Assembly (NCBI GenBank): GCA_964625325.1
Contig: CAZVBA010000023.1
Coordinates: forward strand, 1 to 10,251
Length of the DNA stretch: 10,251 nucleotides
Source of the DNA: CAZILM01 sp964625325
Lineage (GTDB): Bacteria; Patescibacteriota; Saccharimonadia; Saccharimonadales; CAYVSP01
Direction of reading: 5' to 3'
Shown: piece by piece, positions 4,893 to 10,251 of the stretch
How the letters are laid out: the number at the start of each line of letters is the position of its first letter
How positions within the stretch are numbered: position 1 is the first letter of the stretch
Translations under genes and position numbers: made by a program
Notes under the pieces: model-generated
Databases searched by the model: none
What the model saw: only the letters and a program-made list of their open reading frames with translations
Told to the model about the DNA's origin: nothing

Positions 4893-7800
4893 ATGGCAGG
4901 GGAAAAAGCTAAAACATCAAAGCTAAGTGCTCATGATTACGTGCATTTGCACAATCACACTCAGTACAGTCTTCTTGATGGGCTGACTAAGATACCTGAC
5001 TTAATGGAGCAGATTACCTCATTAGGCATGCGTAGCGTTGCTATTACCGACCATGGTACACTCTCGGGTTTAATTGAATTTTATAAGGAAGCTCATGCCA
5101 AGGCTCTCAGGCCGATCCTGGGCATGGAAGCCTATGTTGCGGCCCGCGGCTTAGGTGACAAAGACCCGGCCAAGGACAAGGCCAATTTTCACCTGATCCT
5201 GCTGGCCATGAACAATGAAGGCTACCAAAACCTGATGCGCCTAAGTACTGTTGCCAACCTGGAAGGCTTCTACTACAAACCGCGCTTGGACCATGAGCTA
5301 CTGGAGAAACACAACCAGGGCTTAATTGCTCTTAGTGGCTGCATCGGTGGCGAAGTCGGCGACGCACTACGCCAGGGTCAATACGCCGCTGCAAAAAAGA
5401 TCGCTAAGTGGTACAAGTCGGTTTTTGGAGACCGCTACTATTTGGAGGTCCAAGACCACGGCCACCCTCAGCACACCACCATGTGGGAAGAGCAACGCAG
5501 TGTCAATGAGCAATTATTCAAGCTGAGTGCTGAGCTGGATATTCCTTGTGTGCTAACCTGCGACGCGCACTACCTGCAGCACAAGGATCAAGACGCCCAC
5601 GAAATTCTCTTGTGTGTCCAGACCGGCTCGTTTTTAAGCGATGACAAGCGCCTGAGCTTGAAAGAGTTGGAACTACACGTAACCGATCCCAAAGAAATTA
5701 TCAAACGTTGGGGCAAGGAGCATCCGGAGGTGATTACTAATACCAAGTTGGTAGCCGAACGCTGTAACGTTGAACTGGAGCTGGGACGCATACTTATTCC
5801 CAAATTTCCGGTGCCGCGCGGCCAAACTGAACGTTCTTATCTAGAATTACTGACTTACCGCGGCCTGGCCTGGCGCTACGGTGGAATTGCCGAAAAAAAA
5901 GCCAGACAAATGGACAAGGAGGCAGCCCAAAAAACCTTGCCAGCAGCTGTGCGCGAACGCGCCGAATATGAACTGGGNNNNNNNNNNNNNNNNNNNNNNN
6001 NNNNNNNNNNNNNNNNNNNNNNNNNNNNNNNNNNNNNNNNNNNNNNNNNNNNNNNNNNNNNNNNNNNNNNNNNNNNNCAGCCCAAAAAACCTTGCCAGCA
6101 GCTGTGCGCGAACGCGCCGAATATGAACTGGGCGTTATTGAGCAAATGGGTTTCTGTGGTTACTTCTTGATTATTGCCGACTTTATAAACTGGGGCAAAG
6201 ACGAGGGCATAGTGTTTGGGCCGGGTCGTGGCTCAGCTGCCGGTTCAATCATTTCTTACGGGCTCAAAATTACCGAACTCGACCCGTTGGCTTACGATCT
6301 GCTGTTTGAGCGCTTTTTAAACCCGGATCGTATTTCAATGCCTGATATTGATATTGATATCCAGGATTCGCGCCGCAACGAAGTTATCCAGTACTGCGTT
6401 GAAAAATACGGCAGCGACCGGGTGGCCAATATTGTCACTTTTGGCCGAATGGCGGCGCGCAACGCCGTGCGTGATGTCGCGAGGGTGCTACAGGTGCCTT
6501 ATGCTGAGGCCGACCGCCTAGCCAAGATGTTGCCATTGCCGGTTCAGGGCCGTCATGTACCGTTGGCCGAATCGCTCAAAAAAGATGCCGATCTTAAGCA
6601 GGAATATCGCACCAATGAAACCGCCAAACAGGTGTTTGACTTAGCGATTCAATTAGAGGGTACGATACGTTCGCACGGCGTCCACGCTGCCGGTGTGGTG
6701 ATTGCACCCGATGAAATCGTCAAATTCGCGCCGCTGGAAATGGCCCAAAAAGGCGTTATTGCGACCCAGTATTCGATGGGACCGATTGAAGACGTTGGTT
6801 TGCTTAAAATGGATTTCTTGGGCTTGTCTAACCTGACCATTATCAAAAATGCCTTGCGCATCATTAAGAGAGTCTACGACCAAGATATCGAAATTGATGC
6901 CATCCCGCTCGATGACCCTAAAACTTACGAACTTTTCCAACACGGCGATACGACCGGCGTGTTTCAGTTTGAATCGGCTGGTATGAAACGCTACCTCAAA
7001 CAATTAGTCCCGTCGCAATTTGATGACTTGATTGCCATGAATGCCCTGTACCGTCCTGGGCCAATGCAGTGGATTGAAGATTTTATCGCCCGCAAACATG
7101 GTCAACGTAAAATTGAATACTTGCACGAAGTTATGCGGCCGGCCCTGGAACCAACCTACGGCATTATGGTTTACCAAGAACAAGTTATGCAGATTGCTAA
7201 GGATATGTGCGGTTTCACCGGCGGTCAGGCCGACACGTTGCGCAAAGCCATCGGTAAGAAAAAGCGCGATGTTTTGGCCAAAATGAAGCAGGAGTTCATT
7301 GACGGTGCCATGAAAACCTCCGGTGTCAAACAACAAGTTGTTGAAAAACTGTGGCTGGAGCTGGAAAAGTTCGCCGACTATGCCTTTCCGAAAGCCCACT
7401 CCTCTTGCTACGCCACCGTCGCATATTGGACAGCCTATCTTAAGGCCAACTACCCAGCAGCCTTTATGGCGGCACTGATGACCAGCGACTACGACAATAC
7501 CGACCGGTTGGCGATTGAAATTAACGAGTGCAAACACATGGGTATGGAAGTACTGCCGCCCGATGTTAACGAATCGTTCGTGGAGTTTGCCGTCGTACCG
7601 GATAAAAACCAGATCCGCTTCGGCATGAATGCCATTAAGAACGTCGGCACCGGTGCGGTCGAAGAAATCCTGCGCGCCCGCGAAACAACCGGCGGCTTTG
7701 CCAGTCTGGAAGATTTCTTCAGCAAAGTGAACACCCGGTTAGTCAATCGCAAAGCAATTGAAAGCTTAATCAAGGCCGGCGCCTTCGACCGTTTTGCTCA

Positions 7801-8823
7801 GCGCAGCGTCCTGTTACACAATCTCGACGTTGTCCTGGCCTATGCCGGCAGTATCCAAAAAGCCAAGGTTGAGGGGCAGACCGATCTGTTCGGCGACGGC
7901 AACCAGACCAAAATTCTGCACGCCAAATTGGCCCTGGAAGACAATGGCGCGACGCTGAACCCAGCTGAGTTACTTAGATGGGAGCGTGAACTGTTAGGTA
8001 TTTATCTGTCCAACCATCCGCTTGACCAGTTTGAAATACTTTTGAGCGAACAAACCATGCCGCTCAACCAAATCACGGCCGACCACGAAGGCAAGCGCGT
8101 CACTATCGGCGGCGCTATTACCGATGTGCGTGAAATTATGACCAAAAATGGTAAGAAAATGGCCTTCGTCAAACTGGCCGATAAGTTCGGCGAAATTGAG
8201 CTAGTGCTCTTCCCGGGTAGTTATCAGGCGGATATCTGGCAGCGGGACCGAATTGTCATCGCCCAAGGCAAACTGTCGGCCCGCGACCGCAACGGTGGCG
8301 CGGCTTCAGAAGTTAAAGTGTTGGTCGACGAAGCCCGTGAGCTGACGCACGACGAAGCGGCTGAATATAAAGCCAGTGGCCGAAAAGTCGCTGTGCCCAA
8401 AAGACCAGTCGTCAATGTTCTCAAAGAGCCTGCGACGACCATTCCGCAACGCGTTTACTTACGCCTTACAAGCGGTGAAGATCAGGAGTTGTTGTTATNN
8501 NNNNNNNNNNNNNNNNNNNNNNNNNNNNNNNNNNNNNNNNNNNNNNNNNNNNNNNNNNNNNNNNNNNNNNNNNNNNNNNNNNNNNNNNNNNNNNNNNNCC
8601 GCAACGCGTTTACTTACGCCTTACAAGCGGTGAAGATCAGGAGTTGTTGTTATCGCTCAAACGTACCATCGACGGCTACCAAGGCGACACCGAGGTCGTG
8701 TTGGTCCTAGGCGAAGAGATGAACAAACAAATCATCAAGCTGCCGATGCGCATTAGTAAAGAGCCGACCGTTTTGACCGAATTGGAGACTCTGCTTGGCG
8801 CCACCAACGTCAAGCTGCATTAG
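4893..8823 (+). CDS. dnaE: DNA polymerase III alpha subunit (one gene, falsely split by two N-runs)
   Basis: DnaE is the replicative DNA polymerase. Removing each 100-N run with one copy of its flanking 55 bp repeat (155 nt each) yields one open frame of 1206 residues, normal for DnaE1. In joined numbering, the N-terminal PHP domain (about 15-230) shows HLHNH at 18-22, Asp29, TDHG with His54, Glu79, His99, Cys149, and CDAH with Asp223 and His225. The palm has GPGRGSAAGS (391-400), MPDIDIDI with Asp433, Asp435 and Asp437, and Asp589 in KMDFLGL. YRPGPM belongs to the fingers, QTDLF (944-948) is a likely sliding-clamp binding motif, and an OB fold starts near VTIGGAITDV. The stop is TAG at 8821-8823, converging on the CAP gene only 4 nt away. 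Clamp and exonuclease partners are not in the window. Confidence 0.96.
5923..5977 (+). repeat. 55 bp contig-end duplicate, left copy (first dnaE gap)
   Basis: These 55 bases, ending directly at the N-run, are identical to 6078-6132 directly after it. Both copies encode the same DnaE residues (TLPAAVRERAEYELG). The most economical reading is that two contig ends overlap by one assembly k-mer and were scaffolded without being merged. It is not a biological repeat. Confidence 0.93.
5978..6077. other. False assembly gap inside dnaE (first)
   Basis: This is exactly 100 N placed between two identical 55 bp ends. Collapsing the gap and one copy restores the DnaE reading frame with no missing residues, so the true gap length is most likely minus 55. 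Confidence 0.93.
6078..6132 (+). repeat. 55 bp contig-end duplicate, right copy (first dnaE gap)
   Basis: This is an exact copy of 5923-5977, starting at the first base after the N-run. A TTG inside it (6092) could be mistaken for the start of a separate polymerase gene. It is an internal leucine codon, residue 349 of the joined protein. Confidence 0.93.
8444..8498 (+). repeat. 55 bp contig-end duplicate, left copy (second dnaE gap)
   Basis: These 55 bases, ending at the N-run, are identical to 8599-8653. Both copies encode the end of the same DnaE segment (PQRVYLRLTSGEDQELLL). The length matches the first dnaE gap exactly, as expected of a fixed k-mer overlap. Confidence 0.93.
8499..8598. 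other. False assembly gap inside dnaE (second)
   Basis: This is exactly 100 N between identical 55 bp ends. Removing it with one copy keeps the frame open into the C-terminal residues (SLKRTIDGYQGDT and on to TAG at 8821). Confidence 0.93.
8599..8653 (+). repeat. 55 bp contig-end duplicate, right copy (second dnaE gap)
   Basis: This is an exact copy of 8444-8498, starting at the first base after the N-run. Reading through the Ns without collapsing would give a false shifted C-terminus and a premature stop near 8710. The real DnaE end is at 8823. Confidence 0.93.
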
Positions 8824-8827
8824 TAAC

Positions 8828-9751
8828 CTACCGGATTATGCCGGCTGTTTGGCTAAGCATTAGACAAAGCCCCAGGAAACTAACAACGGTTATATCGAAT
8901 AAGGGGTGGTGCAGAGCATAACGCTCGCTTTTCAAAAGCACCCGCCGCAGTGCCAGACTATGGCGTATCAGTAATGTCATCAGGCCGAGAGTACCGAGAA
9001 TAATTATGGCGGCATTCAACCACGCTAAACGCTCGCCGGCCAGCAGCTGAATAACGGCAAAACTGCGTGGTGCCGGCTCGGCTGGGTTGTTGGAAACAGC
9101 CCCCAGCGTGCTGATACCGGCAACAGTACTGTTATTAAGCGGCGTGCCGGTTGATGTCGTGGGCGTTAAAGCAATTCGCGACAAGCCGTACATGGCCACG
9201 ACAACGGTTTCTTCGCCCTTGTTTTGATAATTCGGTACATTAGCATAACCGAAGCCGACGTCTTGGAAGGCACTGTCCAACAAATTTTCGCGATGCGGCG
9301 GACTGTTCATCCACCCCGTCACCGTATCATTACTCGAACCAAAGCCATAGGCCAGGTTTTCACCGGCTTTCTGGTAGGTATAGCCAGCGCTATCTATGAA
9401 TGACCAGGGCGGGCTGCCGTCAGGCGTGTTGTGAGACCAGTAATTGCGCTTGGCCATGTCATTAGCCTTGGATTGGGCGGCTTCGGCTAATTTCGGGTTA
9501 ATTTTAAGGGGTGCGACGTGATTAGTCAGGCGTTGTTGGTTGGTGTCTTCGAGCAGGCTGGACGAGCTAACATTGGTGGCGTATGACAACACACCACGAC
9601 CGACCCGGTGCATACCAATGCTTAGAACGACCATCGTACTGATTATCAAAAGCAATGGCATATACGGCCAATAGGTCTTCATGAAATGAGCCGTGTGTTT
9701 TTGGTGGTGGCCGTAGCGTTTTTGGTGTTGAGGCCGACTAGTGCGTGCCAT
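8828..9751 (-). CDS. CAP/SCP-domain membrane protein
   Basis: The 307-residue protein begins with a basic, His-rich cytoplasmic stretch (1-26). A membrane helix follows at about 31-47, then an extracellular CAP (SCP/PR1-like) domain at about 66-190. CAP motifs are present: LLEDTNQQRL, WSHNTPDG (His107), AGENLAYG (Glu131) and WMNSPPHRENLL (His153), the residues that form the conserved cavity. A Thr/Ser/Asn/Pro-rich linker (about 195-230) leads to two further hydrophobic segments (about 247-263 and 287-304), so the domain is tethered at both ends. Bacterial CAP proteins are secreted or surface proteins, mostly of unknown activity. The ATG is 21 nt downstream of the methyltransferase stop, and an extended -10 box lies just before it. 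Its TAG stop is 4 nt from that of the convergent dnaE. Confidence 0.9.
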   Translation of the reverse strand: MARTSRPQHQKRYGHHQKHTAHFMKTYWPYMPLLLIISTMVVLSIGMHRVGRGVLSYATNVSSSSLLEDTNQQRLTNHVAPLKINPKLAEAAQSKANDMAKRNYWSHNTPDGSPPWSFIDSAGYTYQKAGENLAYGFGSSNDTVTGWMNSPPHRENLLDSAFQDVGFGYANVPNYQNKGEETVVVAMYGLSRIALTPTTSTGTPLNNSTVAGISTLGAVSNNPAEPAPRSFAVIQLLAGERLAWLNAAIIILGTLGLMTLLIRHSLALRRVLLKSERYALHHPLFDITVVSFLGLCLMLSQTAGIIR

Positions 9752-9761
9752 GATCAGAACC

Positions 9762-9770
9762 AGTGTAACA
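9762..9770 (-). promoter_or_regulatory. Extended -10 promoter of the CAP-domain gene
   Basis: On the minus strand TGTTACACT (9762-9770) fits the extended -10 pattern TGnTAnnnT. A weak TTACGC (9785-9790) sits 17 bases upstream, inside the end of the methyltransferase gene. The ATG at 9751 begins 10 bases after the box, giving a leader of only about 3-4 nt and no ribosome binding site. Confidence 0.45.
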
Positions 9771-9772
9771 GA

Positions 9773-10251
9773 TTAGCCCACAAAGCGTAAGTGGTACAGC
9801 GCCATGGCCGCGGCCTGAACGACATTGAATGATTCTTTTTGGCCGAGCATTGGTATAGCTACGATGTCATCAGTTAGTTTAAGGACTGACGCTTCAAGGC
9901 CTTCGACTTCGCGGCCAACTATTAAAGCAACTTGCGCCGGCGGTTTATAGTCCTGCAGTTGCGTAGAGTGTTTGGTCTGCTCTAGAGCGCATAGTCTGTA
10001 GCCGTCAGCTTTAAGTTTATCGATAAGCGTTTTGATATTGGCCAGATGCTCCCAGGCGACGGTCTTTTCGGCGCCTAAAGCCGTTTTATGTATCTGTTTA
10101 TCAATTTTTTGGCCTTGGTGGGGCAGGCGATCGTCTCCAGTATGAGCCGGGTAGGGAGTATAGCCGGTCAGGTAGACTTTTTTGACACCAAGACCATCGG
10201 CGGTACGTAGTAATGATCCAACATTGTGGCAGCTGCGGACATTGTGGACGA
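9773..10251 (-). CDS. SpoU/TrmH-family RNA 2'-O-methyltransferase (5' end beyond window)
   Basis: About 159 codons can be read from the right edge to TAA at 9773-9775, open throughout; the start codon lies outside the window. Members of this SPOUT family transfer a methyl group from S-adenosylmethionine to a ribose 2'-OH in tRNA or rRNA. The three family motifs are visible in order: NVRSCHNVGSLLRTADGLGV near the visible N-terminal end, LIVGREVEGL in the middle and IPMLGQKESFNVVQAAAMALY near the C-terminus. The deep trefoil-knot region is therefore complete. Motif 3 reads SFNVVQ where SLNVS is more usual, a conservative variation. With motif 1 at the visible edge, most of the catalytic domain is present and only a short N-terminus may be missing. 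Whether the target is tRNA or rRNA cannot be decided from this part. Confidence 0.93.
   Translation of the reverse strand, partial: VHNVRSCHNVGSLLRTADGLGVKKVYLTGYTPYPAHTGDDRLPHQGQKIDKQIHKTALGAEKTVAWEHLANIKTLIDKLKADGYRLCALEQTKHSTQLQDYKPPAQVALIVGREVEGLEASVLKLTDDIVAIPMLGQKESFNVVQAAAMALYHLRFVG

Noticed and set aside
5923..6132. Direct repeats flanking an unsequenced insert, as in a mobile element or intein in dnaE
   Set aside because: The repeat is exactly 55 bp, abuts a 100-N placeholder on both sides, recurs with the same length at the other dnaE gap, and merging restores a normal-length polymerase. An intein would not duplicate 55 bp of host sequence.
7004..7537. 177-codon minus-strand open frame opposite dnaE
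   Set aside because: It is a shadow of the conserved polymerase frame, with a low-complexity translation matching no family I recognise.
6092..8710. A separate polymerase gene starting at TTG 6092 and ending at 8710
   Set aside because: The TTG is an internal leucine codon within the duplicated contig end, and the stop at 8710 is reached only by reading through the second N-run in the wrong frame.
8831..8844. CCGG-N6-CCGG inverted repeat between dnaE and the CAP gene as a terminator
   Set aside because: The stem is only 4 bp, there is no following T-run on either strand, and most of it lies inside the CAP coding region.

Overview
This window looks like a chromosomal fragment of a Patescibacteria (CPR) organism, most likely Candidatus Saccharibacteria (TM7). 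The taxonomic call rests on gene style and layout, not on a search. The window is tightly packed with short or overlapping gene junctions. It carries the GatCAB amidotransferase operon with an uncharacterised membrane-anchored protein between gatA and gatB, of a kind I associate with Patescibacteria. It also has a small YtxH/DUF5665-type membrane module. TGA is used as an ordinary stop (gatC, gatA), so the UGA-glycine code of Gracilibacteria/SR1 is not in use. No rRNA, tRNA, CRISPR array or mobile element was found.

Layout. (1) 35-3114, plus strand: a promoter, then gatC-gatA-membrane protein-gatB, joined by 4 nt, 4 nt and 23 nt overlaps. This operon makes the enzyme that amidates misacylated Glu-tRNA(Gln)/Asp-tRNA(Asn). 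The centre of gatB is lost in an assembly gap. (2) 3111-3836, minus strand: an HD-superfamily hydrolase converging on gatB, with the two stop codons overlapping in one TTAA. (3) 3837-3916: a divergent promoter region containing a perfect inverted repeat. (4) 3917-4829, plus strand: three small membrane-associated proteins (unknown, YtxH-like, DUF5665-like) in one operon. (5) 4893-8823, plus strand: dnaE, the replicative DNA polymerase III alpha subunit, interrupted on paper by two N-runs. Both interruptions are false: the same 55 bp lies on each side, and collapsing them gives one intact 1206-residue frame. (6) 8828-9751, minus strand: a CAP/SCP-domain membrane protein. (7) 9773-10251, minus strand: the 3' part of a SpoU/TrmH-family RNA 2'-O-methyltransferase that runs off the window.

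The genes are mainly information-processing housekeeping (tRNA amidation, replication, RNA methylation) plus cell-envelope proteins. The most interesting sequence-level pattern is in the start signals. Genes at the head of transcription units have a -10 box ending 7-12 nt before the ATG, and most show no Shine-Dalgarno, suggesting leaderless or nearly leaderless mRNAs. Most operon-internal genes instead have clear purine-rich ribosome binding sites. I see no convincing new multi-gene system. The least explained parts are the protein inside the gat operon, the small membrane trio and the HD protein.
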